A model generated the notes under the pieces. That model was not told the DNA's origin, searched no databases, and saw nothing but the letters and a program-made list of their open reading frames with translations. This document shows, piece by piece, positions 52,439 to 64,000 of a stretch of 64,000 nucleotides of DNA. How positions within the stretch are numbered: the stretch's first letter is position 1; every line of letters starts with the position of its first letter. Source of the stretch: Drechslerella dactyloides (Eukaryota > Ascomycota > Orbiliomycetes > Orbiliales > Orbiliaceae); the NCBI GenBank assembly GCA_020064725.1, contig JAGTWJ010000002.1, positions 310,001 through 374,000 of the forward strand. The letters are read 5' to 3'. The position numbers were made by a program, and so were the translations under genes.

Positions 52439-55064
52439 ATGTGGTGGATAAATTTTCAGGAGGGCTCGGTCTACCCGGGCATCATTGTCGGATGCTTTGT
52501 CGCGATAGGTGAGTTTCTCTAGTTCTCGCGTGCGCCGGAGCATACATAGTAGAGTGCGCTAACATTGGCGTCTAGGTGGTATGATTTTTGGGTACGACCA
52601 CTCCGACCTCTCCTTGCCTAGTTTGTTTGAAGACAGCTGGAAAGAGAGGCCTTCTGACTAACCATGTATGAACTATGGCTATAGATGGGATACGGGCAAT
52701 ATCAATGGCATCCTGGCTATGGATTCATTCATCCGTGATTACCATACGACGGTAGATGCAAGTGGGAAGCCATACATCACTTCGAGTCAGTCGAGTTTAA
52801 TCGTCTCTATACTGTCGGCTGGGACTGTGATAGGTATGGGAACGAGAAACGAGGCAACAAATTGTATTTCCTGGTCATCTAATGGTGTAATTTTGCTAGG
52901 GTCGTTGACGGCGAACTTCTTTGCTGATTGGATCGGTCGAAGATGGGGTCTAATAGTATCGTCCACGCTCTTTACGGTACTTCATCACCTCTGAGCTGCA
53001 AACCGTAAGGGATTACCAATGCTGACAGATCATTTTTTTAGGTTGGCGTTGTTGTTCAAGTCCTTTCTGCCGCATTGCCCATGTTCATTATTGGGCGCAC
53101 AATCACTGGCATGGGTGTCGGGCTGATATCCGTCATGGGTAAGTCATCGTCACCTAGAACGGTCACGGCATTGGTAGAGGCTAACCCCGAGTAGTTCCCT
53201 TATACCAAGCCGAATCTGCACCTAAATGGATCAGAGGATCGATTATCGGTTGCTACCAACTGTCCATCACGATTGGTCTGCTCTTGACCACAATCATTTC
53301 GAACGCAACACATTCGCGAACCGATGCAGGGGCATATAAGATTCCGATAGCCTTGCAGGCGATTCTCTCAATTACTCTTGCAGTAGGCATGCTGTTCCTA
53401 CCGGAGTCTCCTCGTTTTCTTGTCAAGAGAGGCCACCCAGAGGCTGCCATGCTCGCCCTGAGCAAGCTAAGAGCCTTGCCACGGGACCATCAAACACTAC
53501 AGGAAGAGCTTTGTGAAATCGAGCTGTTCCACGACATCGAGTGCGATTTGGGCAAAGCAACGTGGAAAGACTGCTTTAGGGGAAATCTCGGCAAGCGCTT
53601 GTGGACCGGTTGCGGACTGCAGGCTCTACAGCAATTGACTGGGTGTGTATCTTTCCCCATACCCTGACATTGGGGAATGTTCACTAACGATCAATCCTAG
53701 TATCAATTTCATTTTCTATTATGGTACCACGTATTTCAAATCGAATGGAGTTGCTCGACCTTTCGTCATCTCACTCGTCGCCAACATTGTCAACGTTGTA
53801 GCCACCCTACCTGGTTTGTACCTCGTCGAACGGGCCGGTAGAGCGCCGCTTCTCTTTGTCGGAGCTCTTGGCATGGGGTTCTGTCAGCTCGTTATCGCTA
53901 TTGTCGGCCTCACTACCAGCACCGACGTAGCCAATAAAGTCCTAGTTGCCCTGACGTGCATATACATTGCCTTCTTCGCGATGACGTGGGGACTAGGCGG
54001 CTGGATTGTGACGGGTGAGATTTTCCCACTCAGGGTTAGAGCGAAGAGCATGAGTATGACAGCTGCAACAAACTGGATTGTAAATTGGGCTCTGGTAAGT
54101 CTAGTATTCCTTCCCTTTCTAAAGCATCTGCGTATCCTCCCATGGCCTAGCATCGCCTTGTGTTCCCGTTGCACAGCCTTGGCGTATTCGTCGACCCCAT
54201 TCATTCGAATTTAGGCAGCCTACGTCCGCCTACGTCCGCCATGTTGCTTGCGACGTTACTTTGGCTGCGTTTTCCAAACAAAAAATCCAGAATCTGGAAC
54301 ACCCCAGCACAATATCCCAAACGCTTGACTTCCAGTAATTAGGAAGCGAGAAGTACAAAGAGGATAGCGGGGCCTACCGGGCTGTTGCATTCCCTTTCTA
54401 CTCTTACATCCTCTTTATATCCTGCCTTAGGAAACACAACGCCAGTTCCACAATAATTTAAACATGCACTGGCTAACATACATCCTCGAATGATAACAGA
54501 GTTACTCCACGCCTTACCTCGTCGACGAGGGCCCGGGCGCCGCTTCACTTGGCTCAAAAGTCTGTTTCATATGGGCGGGCTTCTGTTTCCTCAGCGTGTG
54601 GTTTGTGCAAAAGGTAAGAGAAAGCGCTCTCCGCCTCATTATCTCCGCAGCGGCCACCCACTCGGTGAAATGCGCTCCGAGGCTACACAATGTTCGCGCT
54701 AGCAATGACTAACGTCAAATCCCAACTATCACTGTAGTTCATCCACGAAACTAAGGGTATCTCTCTCGAGCAAGTCGATGGTGTTTACCACGGGAGCACC
54801 GCTGCCAAAATCCGCAACCGACTCTCAAGCGTCACCAGCGCTTCTCTCCGTAAGCGAGACACCATACACGTCAACGAAATCATTCCTCTACATGTCGCTG
54901 CCGGCATGCCGAGTACCTCGAACAACAATCGCACGGGTGGCCTATCGCCTCTAACCCCTGTCATTAGCGAAAACCAGATCAGCAAGCGGGCGAGCAGCGA
55001 GGCCAACGCCTCGAGTTTAGAACGCGGGCATGGCATACAGCGCGTTGATACAAGCGGCTCGTAG
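52439..55064 (+). CDS. MFS hexose transporter / sugar sensor-like protein
   Basis: Nine exons: 52439-52508, 52576-52591, 52685-52833, 52900-52976, 53042-53138, 53195-53642, 53701-54094, 54500-54613 and 54738-55064. All phases fit and the product is 563 aa. Sugar-porter hallmarks appear in order: YPGIIVGCFVAIG (TM1), FGWDTGNINGIL, DWIGRRWG, FIIGRTITGMGVG, PLYQAESAPKWIRG, PESPRFLVKRG, GLQALQQLTGINFIFYYGTT, VERAGRAPLL, GWIVTGEIFPLRVRAKS and FIHETKGISLEQVDG. It should import hexose across the plasma membrane. The cytosolic tail of about 85 residues (from HGSTAAKIRNRL to VDTSGS) is longer than in simple transporters, so a sensor-like role (RCO-3/RGT2 type) is possible. The start (MWWINFQEGSVYPG) gives a very short N-terminal tail. 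Exon 2 is only 16 nt, and the 405-nt intron 54095-54499 is unusually long. Confidence 0.9.
54221..54240 (+). repeat. Tandem 10-mer duplication in the transporter intron
   Basis: TACGTCCGCC occurs twice head-to-tail inside the 405-nt intron of the hexose transporter. It is a short perfect tandem duplication of no known function. Confidence 0.8.
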
Positions 55065-56330
55065 CATGCATAGTCCAGCTGCCATCTCCACCTTCACTTC
55101 TACTCTCTCGTATATCTTGATTCGCTTTTGCTTTTGACGGTTATTTGCTACTTTTGGGGGCCCTTGAGGCCCTTAATGGATACCCCACCCGCATGCGAAA
55201 ATATTTATGCTGGCCTGGCGTTTTGCGGTGTCATCTTGGACCAAAATTCTCTTTATTTTATTTCGTCTTACATACTTACTTTTACTTCTCTTTTCCTGCA
55301 TGCTCTTATAGCTGCATTTCTTTTCTTCTTCTTTTTTTTCTGTCCTCTTTCCTCCGATCAAGGAATCCTGGGGAGATGATTAATTTTTCCACACCCTCTT
55401 CGCCATATTGGCATGCACGACTTTTTCTTTGTCATAATCACGACCTTGTTCTCGTATCATACCCTCTGGCTATACCCGTTTTTCATTGCTGTTGAGTTGG
55501 ATTTGATAATCTGATATATTTGCAAGAGCCCGCTCGGCCAGTCAAAAAGGCGGGCTTTCGTCCGTCCGATAGTTGGCTTATCGCCAGTTTCCTTTGTTCA
55601 CTGGGCTGAAAGCCTGATAAAGTACATATAGCTCAAGTACTTACATAAATACGCACATGCGGAGCTTCCACAGCATGCATATTATGCGTGCATGGGATCT
55701 TGGGGCGTTCAAGGCTCGGTTTGCAATTACTCTAGTTTCCGGGTGCAGCTGCTCTAGCTTCGAGCACAGTATAACTCTTGCCTTATCCTGATGCATGCAC
55801 AGTCTTGCAGTACATACTTGATTTACTTGTTCCCTGGAAGCAAATTCTTTTCAGGCACGCATACCGCGTCGATGTATACTAAGTTTGATACTAATAGTAG
55901 TTCCATTGTTTATAATATGCCTGCGGACGGTTTCGCGAGTAAGATTAGTACTATACCGACGTATGCGTACGCGGCCATAATGTATTTTATTAATACCTTT
56001 AATCCGATTGCGCGATATTAATATTAGTGACTGCTATGTATAGACTGATACGCTGCGTTATTCCGATGCGCGGAGTAGAGTTGGGCCGGTAGCAGCGCAA
56101 TGCGACGATATCCGTAAATTCCGAATACCTAAGTATACAAGTAATCCCAAAGATCTTCCAGTGCGTTCCGAAATGTGAAAAAGTCCGAACACCGTAACCA
56201 TGCATTGCCCCAGAATACCACCGACCTGTCAAATCCGCAAAACATACCAACCAATATGCAGAGCTCAGAACGGAATATTAACAACCGGATATAGACAGGC
56301 GCCAATCGAGCTTTGAAGAGCGACTGCAGG
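55065..56330. other. Intergenic between convergent genes, no gene supported
   Basis: 1.27 kb between the 3' ends of the transporter and the Zn2Cys6 factor. A long pyrimidine-rich stretch around 55280-55365 falls in the likely transporter 3' UTR or terminator. No gene seen. Confidence 0.4.
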
Positions 56331-58966
56331 CTACGGCCCCGGCTGCTGCGGCCAGCCATAGATGCCACTATAGCTGCTCTGAAATGCGTCCGAAAAGCCG
56401 AGCAGATCTGAATTCTGCAGAAGATTCTCCCACTCCGTCCAGTTTATCGGGGTGAAGCCCGACTGGGCTGGTGGCGGACCCGTCGACGTCGATGGGGTGG
56501 CGTCGGCATTGGGAGGCGACATGTTCATCGCCTCCGGGCTTATATTCGTGTTCGCAGCCCGCATTGGCGACATGTTAATGTTGCCGTTGAGCACATCCTG
56601 GTTTATGGGTAGCGGGTAACTTGGCAGGAAGCCCGTCGTCCCCGGTACTGGTGTGTTCTGGCTTGCGGAAGAGCCGGACCCGCCACGGCTGTAATATGCC
56701 TTGAACGTATGCACGAACTGCGGAACCCTAGCGTTGACGGGCTTTCCGCTGCTCTTGAGCAGCGTCTCTCTGCACTCCCAAGCCTTCAGCGCGAAGGCCC
56801 TGATCGCGGAATGGAGCTCGTCCCGGCGGTCGAGCCATTCCTTATGGTTGTCGAACACTTCGTCGACTTGCTCCCACCCCTTTTCCACGTCGACTCCTTC
56901 GGCGCGCTGCCGGAGCTCGCCGAGGACGTAGATGAACGCGTGCCATTGGAAGAAACTTTTGGTGTGCCACAAGTACCGGTGCAGCGAGCGCGTGGAGTTG
57001 CAGATGTTATCGTACTCGACGACTCTGATCGCGTCGGAGAACAGCTCATCCTTCTGCTCCTGCGTCATTTTTATGCCGCCGTCCGCTTGGCGGAACGGGT
57101 GCCGCATCATGAGGTGGAGGTTTGCGAGCGCCGCTCTGCCGACGATGGAGGTGAAGAGATGCAGTGGCTTGGCGGGGTCGCAGTAGCGGATGTACTTTTC
57201 CTCCAGCATTTTGGAGATGGACTCGAGCTGCTCTTCAGATTCGGCGCCCTTGTAGTAAATTGAGTAGTCGTGCGGTGTGCCGTTTAGAATACCCATCCGG
57301 CGGATTCGGCGCCACTTTTCAACCCATAGGTTTCCGAGCTCGCTGCGCAGCTGACACCACATGTTTTCTGTCGGCCCCGTCCGCTCCTTGGGGAATGAGG
57401 TCATCGACGGCCAGATGTCCGTTTCATTGATCGTCATGGGCCATTTGGAGTCCCAGGCGTGTTCGTCAATGGCCATAGTGTATAGGCCGGCGCCTGAGAG
57501 TTCTGCCGTGCGGACGTCGAGGATGAGAATCTCGCGCCAGAGACGGCGACGCATCTCTGTTTCAAAGGGCGGGAGGGAAAGTTTGGTGCCGTCGCGATGG
57601 ATACCCATCCTTTGGGCGATACGAACAGCCATTCCTGTGACTACCCATAGGGAGGGATAATCATAGTACGACCGTAGGTCAAGCTTTTGGTAAGTCGGAT
57701 AAACGTCAGCGGCTCGTCTAGCAATAATTGTCTTTGGTTCAATGACATTTGATATGCAACTCACAAGGAATAGGACGAGGCCTTGTAAGACCACCAGGTC
57801 AGTCGTCTTGAGGAGTCCAGCGTTCTTGAGTGCATGCTGGGCAGCGAACCTGTATCGCGATTGAAGGTCTGTCTTCCTCTCGCCAAAGAGCTGCTGACAC
57901 TGCTTATTATCGATGGATAGTATCGTTAACGCGTAGATTGCAAACATCAAAGCTTCCAGGTTCCGCGGCATGCTGTGCGGATGATCTTTGTACTGCATGA
58001 CCTTCTCACCGAGAGATGGGTAGTGGATGACATGCGTGAGAGGATTGACATTATCGAGAAAGACGTTCCAGAGAACGACGCAGTGCTCAGGGGATGGATG
58101 AAAGGATGATAGGTCTACTTTGGCGCTGACGGGCCCGAAGAGAAGGATCCCTATGCCTAGGTTCGGCATGCTTGACGAATAGTTGTGGACTGCGCGGTCG
58201 TCGGTCTTGTCTTCATCGGACGAGTTGTCGAAAATGGTCTCTTTAAGTTCTTGGAGCTACTCGCATGATAATACATATTAATTCCCGATATCATGGACGT
58301 ACTTCGTGTTACAGCGGAATCCTGGGAAACCTTACCTCGTCCTTGAGGGAGTTCCATAAATTGCTATCAGTTGTTGACAAGTTAGCAACAATCGGTAACA
58401 CTTCGGCCTCTGCACCTCTGGGTATCACGACTGGAAATATACTTTTCGTAATATCTGGTCCTATTGGTCGCGGTCAAGATGGCTCCCTTATCCTTCTTGA
58501 TAGGCTGCTGGCAAGGGGCTGCATCGGGCTTGTCCGATGGCAGTTGGCTGTCCAACTTGGCCTTCTTATTGAGCCTTTCGGAGTTCACGTTGTCTTTTGG
58601 CGATTCATGTCTGGGGGTTTTATTTTCCTTCGGCAGCTCTACGCCGTCCAGCAGACGAACGTTGGACTCGACTTGTTTGAGCAGCTCCTCGTATTTGTTC
58701 AATCTCTGCATTAGGTTTTCGTGCTTGCTCGACGACTTTCGCTTCTTCCGAGGACCGGGCTCGACATATTGACAATCGAAGTTCAACTTGGCACAGGTTG
58801 AACATGGCATTTGGCGGTCGCACTTGACCTTTCGGTTCTTGCAGACAATGCAATTGAATGGGCGAGGCTTGGGAGGGCTGGCATCGGCAGCCGCATCGGG
58901 CCTTGGTGACACTGGTTCTCGAGCTCGCGTCTCGGCGGCCCCACTCGAGTCCGTAGGCGCACTCAT
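56331..58966 (-). CDS. Zn(II)2Cys6 transcription factor with Fungal_trans-type middle region
   Basis: Four exons (58966-58416, 58363-58336, 58256-57765, 57683-56331) join in phase to give 807 aa. The binuclear zinc cluster is at residues 39-65 (CIVCKNRKVKCDRQMPCSTC, with a sixth Cys in NFDCQYVEP): C-x2-C-x6-C-x5-C-x2-C-x6-C. A leucine-rich coiled coil for dimerisation follows (NLMQRLNKYEELLKQVESNV). The middle homology region contains YPSLWVVTGMAVRIAQRMG, EMRRRLWREILILDVRTAEL and related helices. The C-terminal 100 residues are Asn/Pro/Ser-rich, as in activation domains. The last intron (57684-57764, 81 nt) is in frame without a stop, and splicing restores the usual LFLL..W order. The start at 58966 is the MSAPTDSSG methionine; an in-frame start at 59119 would lengthen it. 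It is divergent from the DHA2 exporter and probably regulates it. Target genes unknown. Confidence 0.88.
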
Positions 58967-60005
58967 GTCTCGAGCTCCAACGTATGCAAGGTCGGAGGGC
59001 GCAAGCTTCTCCCAAGCGGTAGGGATTATGCGAGATCTTGGCTCGTGGAAGGTAGGTATCGAATTAGCGATCAGGACGGGCCTTGAATTGGGTTTGAAGG
59101 CCCCGTCGAGGAGGCTCAACCGTCTGTGGTGGGGTCGGTCTTTGCATGCGCCGAAGGTCGCGAAAACGGGGCATACAGAAACTTTGTATTCCCTGAAGCT
59201 GGGGCCTTTATAATCGCCGCGAGCAGGTGAGTGCTTCTGCAGACTGGACGCAGGGGTACTTTTATTTCACGGTGGTCATTGCTCGCGAGACGGCCAAAAG
59301 CAGGTCCGCGTTCACGTTAAGATGCAGAACTAGAGTGCTAGTGCCAGGTGATAGGGTGCGGACGTTGTCAACGTGTGAGTCTCTCGGCGCTTTGTGCGCA
59401 CACGCGGCCTGCGATTGGCTGCCTCGGTCCTTGGCGGCACCGTTCGGGCCCGACGAGGGGCTTGCCAACGGCCGGTCTTGCAGCTGGGCGGCGGTGGCTT
59501 AATCAGCGGCCGCCCTTGACGAAAACGGGACCGCGCCAGGGCCCAAATTTTGAGGTACGTACCGAAGCGTTTTAAGTCCGCCAGCGTTGGCTCCGAACTC
59601 CGATCTGAACGCCCTCTGTCGCTGGGGGGATTGACTCGAACGGAGCTCAATTGGCCGATGTCGCACTTAGTATATAACGGATGGCGAGGCCGTACGAATT
59701 ACACAGAAAGTCAAAGGAGCCTGTACTTACCTTATCGCACCAGACCGCGATCCAATCCTGCCATTCACCAGCGCTCCGCGATCCATTTCGATACCGATAT
59801 ATATCGCCAGCCCAGCCTCGTCGCCTTGGTCCGTTTCGCCTGGCCGTTTTATCGACAACGCGCCGTTGTGCAACACGAACAACGCAGCCTCGACCCCGGA
59901 CCCCGGCTGCTCTTCTGTAACACAGTACATCCAGACATCTGTCCTGCCTGTTTAAACGTTTAAGTTCAAGCTGTCGCAGAGGCCCTCGTGAGGGTCTGTT
60001 GTAAC
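58967..60005. promoter_or_regulatory. Shared promoter region of Zn2Cys6 factor and MFS exporter
   Basis: 1.04 kb between divergent start codons. CGG/CCG triplets are frequent, for example around 59485-59515, as expected where a Zn2Cys6 factor might bind, but I could not single out a repeated half-site with fixed spacing. No separate gene is supported in it. Confidence 0.4.
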
Positions 60006-61823
60006 ATGGCCTCGACTCCGTCGGCGCTCTCGGAAACAAATACCATGACTGACCACGTCGGCCTGTCTGACCACGGTCATGAAAAGGGGTCCCTGGAGGA
60101 TCTGGCGGCCCCTGCCAGAGCCGCTCCTCAAGATGCTGAGAAGAACGACGATGTTGCACCCGCCGATGACGTTGAGCCCGAGCATGTCTACCCTAAGGGC
60201 ACGGCGCTAGCTTCTATCATTATTGCGCTTATCCTCGCCATCTTCCTCGTGGCCCTGGATCGTACCATCATTTCGACAGCCATCCCAGTCATCACAAACG
60301 AGTTCAATTCGCTTGGAGATGTCGGCTGGTACGGTTCTGCGTACCTCATCACCGCCGCGTAAGTCCCTAGCCCTTGTTGACTTGGCCTGTCGCTATTTTC
60401 GCCGAGCGCATTATGCTAATCGATCTCGTGTTGGTCCCTATCTAGTGGTTTCATGCCTGTGTCCGGGAAAATCTACAGTTTCTATCCCACCAAATGGGTC
60501 TTCTTGATCCAAATCGTCTTCTTCGAAGTTGGCTCCGCCCTATGCGGCTGGGCGCCCAACTCAACAGCATTCATCATCGGACGGGCTATCGCTGGAGCTG
60601 GAAGCTCCGGTCTCTTCACGGGCGCCATCGTCCTGCTCACAGACGCCGTACCCTTGCATAAGCGAAGCACCTTCATGGGTGCCTTTGGCGGTGTCTTTGG
60701 CGTTTCTGGCGTCGTCGGCCCCATCATGGGAGGAGCCTTCGCTCAACATTCAACCTGGCGCTGGAGCTTTTGGATCAACCTGCCTATCGGCGCTGTGACG
60801 GTTGTTATTATTAGTTTCCTCATCAAGGCCCATCCAGCTAGGAAAAATATGACCGTCCGAGAACAGCTCAAGCATTTGGATCCTATCGGGACTGCTCTCT
60901 TCCTGCCCAGCATGATTTGTCTGATCCTCGCTCTCCAGTGGGGTGGCACCGAATACCCCTGGTCCAGCGGTCGCGTCATCGCTCTCTTTGTCGTCTTTGG
61001 TGTCAGCATCATCGCATTTATCGGCGTACAGATCTGGAAGCAGGAGGAGGCTTCGTTTCCTCCTCGTGTATTCGTCCAGCGGTCGATTGCTGCCGGCATG
61101 TGGTACCAGACATTCACCGGTGGTGCCATGATGTTGTTCATCTACTACCTCCCAATTTGGTTCCAGGCCATCCAGGGCGTCAACGCCACCGACTCGGGTA
61201 TCCGTCTTATCCCCATCGTTCTCTCCTTGGTCTTCGCTTCCATGATTGCTGGCGCAGCTGTTCGGTTCCTAGGCTACTATACGCCGTTTATGATCGCCTC
61301 GTCCGTGATCATGTCGATCGGCTCCGGCCTGCTCACTACTCTGACACCCACAGCCACATCCGCTAAATGGATTGGCTATCAGGTTCTCTTCGGTTTCGGG
61401 CTGGGTCTTGGAATGCAACAGCCATCGATAGCCGCTCAGGCCGTTCTAAAGCGAGTGGATATCCCCATCGGCACCTCCATGATCATGTTCTGCCAAACGC
61501 TGGGCGGTGCCGTCTTCATCGCCGTTGGTCAAACAAGCTTCGCCAACAAGCTCGTCAGCAACCTGCGTGGGATTACTGGGAACGGATTCGACGCCAACCA
61601 GGTCATTCACATCGGTGCCACCGACGTCAATCGTGTCGTCCAGCCGGAGTTCCTTCCGCAGGTGCACAAGGCGTATAATGACGCTATCATAGGCGTGTTT
61701 TACGTTGCGGTCGGTATCTCTTGCGCCACGATCTTTGGTGCCTTGGCCATGGAATGGGTGAGCACGCGGAAAGAGGTAGATGAACAGAAAAAGGCGGCGA
61801 CTCCGCCCCCTGAGGAGGTGTAA
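60006..61823 (+). CDS. MFS exporter, DHA2 (14-TM) drug/toxin efflux family
   Basis: Two exons (60006-60358, 60446-61823) across an 87-nt intron encode 576 aa. A hydrophilic N-terminus of about 70 residues leads to TM1 ([19 protein letters not shown]) with the DHA-type motif [13 protein letters not shown]. Next are [12 protein letters not shown], the [20 protein letters not shown] segment, motif C-like [14 protein letters not shown] in TM5, and [14 protein letters not shown], which is highly typical of fungal DHA2 transporters. Late segments include [17 protein letters not shown] and [17 protein letters not shown]. The family exports drugs, toxins or secondary metabolites by proton antiport at the plasma membrane. 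Start at ATG 60006; an in-frame GTG six codons earlier is not used. Divergence from a Zn2Cys6 factor suggests inducible export. No biosynthetic core enzyme is within the window. Confidence 0.92.
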
Positions 61824-64000
61824 GGTTGTGAAGCCGCTGTGGGGAGTACGTATATAGTTATGCATGGATCGCTGTCTTGCGAGAAGTTGGGCGGCACGCA
61901 AAAAGTTCTGTTGCATTGCAATAGCGGCATACCATTCTCCTGGTGTTTAGGCGTTTCGGACTCGTGGATCTTTATCTCTTGGTGGTGCTTGTCATTCTAT
62001 TTTCACAGCTGGTTAATCGGAAACATTACTCCTCTCTGTTTGGATACTCAATTTTGTATATAGTACGTATGTTGCTACGGAGCCCAGAGCTCCTCTATAA
62101 TATATAGAATCTCGCTGTATATAAAATATATATACAAAGATCCTTAATGTATAATTTTTAGTCCCAAACGCTAGTAAATTTAACCAATCCTGTGGTGTTG
62201 AGCTCATGAGCTCAACTTTATTGCCTGTCGTCGAAGCTAAGTCGCGTTGAATATATTACCAACGCAAGCACTAATTGGTCTGGTCTACTCCCTTCTAATT
62301 ATCGACGTCGCGCCAAGTTTCGACGTTTCCCATTGATTGCAAGAAAGCATCGGTGGAACCACACGTTTATTTTCCTGGCCCATGCAAACTTGCATGCTGC
62401 TCGAGTGTCGTGGCATGCGGCAGCGACGGATCACTGCCACTTACGAATGCTGATGGCGGGGTATGTTGCATGTTGCAAGTTGGCTCGCCTAGCGCCTGCT
62501 GTATGTCTCCTTTTGTGCCGAACACCAGCGGTCGAGTTGCATGTAGCCTATGGCTCGGTCAAACGGTCGCTGGAATTGATGAGGTCGCATCGGTATTCCC
62601 TGCTCATCGGCACACGTCGCCTTTGGGTCAAGCGGAGCCGTCTCAGCATTCGCATCCCGATGCGTGACGATTGGGCGAGACCGACCTGCGCATCGCCATT
62701 TGTCACGTCAAGTAGAGTGCCATAGGTGTCGCTTGGCGTCAGATCCAGCAGCATTACTGACTGCGTGCCACTCGGAAGAGTCCGCGCCTGGGCTTTTAAA
62801 ACCCATATTCCGTTCCTCAGCGAATTGCGATCTCCTCCGTCAAATTTGCAGGGGAATTTGCAACTTGGCGATACAGAGAATCGGACTATTGTTTCTCCTA
62901 GTTACAGCAGACTGGAAACTGGCGGTCGGTCGACACCGCGGTACCGGACGATTTCAGGGGCGTGGGCTCGACTGCAGTGGAATGCACAGGCATACGGGCC
63001 GCGGGCCATCTGGGATGCATGTGCATGGTGGTATCGTGATCAAACCCGGAGAGCTGGTGTATACATGTAGCGGCTTGAGTGCCCATGCATAGCTCAGAGC
63101 TTAGTATAATAGCCGGCTAGCCCCCTCCACGCCGCGAAGATAACTCTCGAGAGTGCTTCACATACATACGAATGCGCACTTGATCACAGCGCAAGGGACC
63201 CAGGAGCTTACTTTCGCTTTTCTCGTCCTCTACCAATTCATACACCCGTTGACCCTTGACGGAGAACAACAAGAATACATTCAATACCTTCATCGGTCAA
63301 TTACAGGGCTGCCGGGACCCCTGCCAATGCTGCATCAGCCTCAAGTTACAACTTCATAACAGCACCAACGCAAGCCAGGCGAAGCTACCTGCAATCGCAA
63401 GAGCTTCAAGGGTATCCACAGATATCCCGCAATCGATCTATCTATACGGTACGTGCAGTCTCAGCTTCGTCATTTGGCTATGTTTTCAGTGGCATGCTCC
63501 GTCTTGGCCGCACACTTGGCAGCAGCCTCGTCGATATCCATCCGCCAGTTCAATTCCAAGGCACAGTATCAATCACAGCCTGTATACGTATATATATGTG
63601 TCTATCGACCTTGAGCGGTTCCGCTTGGACTCAAACAGACCGCTCTCGATTGCATTGCGCTAACAGATTTGAACCCTAGCTGCAGCTGTCGATATCGGCT
63701 GCTCCTTGGCGACGCGTGGCATTGTATCGCCAGATCGTCGACATCATCTTACCGTTCCTGCAACGGGCGCCGAAGCGACGATCGCATTTACTTCCGGCGG
63801 GCGGCTGCGCTGGTCCCAATCTGTGGCGGGATTGAACGCTCAATACGACATAGCAGATATATAGCACACCTGCCATCCGTCACCCCAGCCGAGTCATTTT
63901 ACACCGAGCGGGTCGAACGGTTATTATTTATTCTTCCGCAGATTCATTGGAGTCGATCTCCAATCTTGCGATAGGCAATTCATACGAGCGGACGGCATCC
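61824..64000. other. Right-end intergenic region, no gene supported
   Basis: About 2.2 kb. Frames at 62333-62725, 62664-63092 and 63256-63663 have no domains. The first few hundred bases are the exporter's 3' flank. A perfect 20-bp palindrome lies at 62197-62216. Confidence 0.4.
62197..62216. repeat. Perfect 20-bp palindrome
   Basis: GTTGAGCTCATGAGCTCAAC reads the same on both strands with no spacer. It lies 374 bp after the exporter stop codon. It could be a dimeric-protein site or a hairpin in a transcript end; function not shown. Confidence 0.75.

Overview
The window looks like nuclear DNA of a filamentous ascomycete (Pezizomycotina). Genes carry short introns (about 50-160 bp, GT..AG, some with visible CTAAC/CTGAC-like branch sites). 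Gene families typical of that group occur together: a LaeA-like methyltransferase, a Zn2Cys6 regulator next to an MFS exporter, many F-box genes, and a kinesin-light-chain-type TPR protein. I could not assign genus or species. Gene models were assembled by eye: each junction was chosen so that donor, acceptor and reading phase agree.

Layout. (1) 0.4-6 kb, housekeeping, minus strand: histidinol-phosphatase and cytosolic leucyl-tRNA synthetase, the latter with a TGACTCA motif upstream. (2) 6.4-15.5 kb: an F-box/leucine-rich-repeat-like gene, then a divergent pair made of a LaeA-like SAM methyltransferase with several very small exons (minus) and a protein kinase-Sel1-TPR fusion (plus). (3) 16-35.2 kb: an array of seven F-box genes in mixed orientation. 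Interspersed are a DUF2470 membrane protein, a small cysteine-rich protein, a NYN-domain putative RNase and a JJJ1-type J-protein. The F-box proteins share two further weak motifs (LDEPL-like and VRxFLE-like), which suggests one locally expanded, fast-diverging family. (4) 36-41 kb: a small secreted protein and a secreted two-FAS1-domain protein with a His/Pro-rich linker. (5) 41.1-52.4 kb: an 11 kb gene-poor stretch with a 23-nt C tract. (6) 52.4-61.8 kb, transport and regulation: a hexose transporter/sensor-like MFS protein, a Zn2Cys6 transcription factor, and a divergently transcribed DHA2-type MFS exporter that shares about 1 kb of promoter with the regulator. (7) 61.8-64 kb: no supported gene; it holds a perfect 20-bp palindrome.

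No rRNA or CRISPR array was seen, no tRNA gene could be supported, and no intact transposon was found. The features most worth following are the F-box array, the micro-exon-rich LaeA-like gene with its kinase-TPR neighbour, the small protein whose first exon is only ATG, and the regulator/exporter pair.
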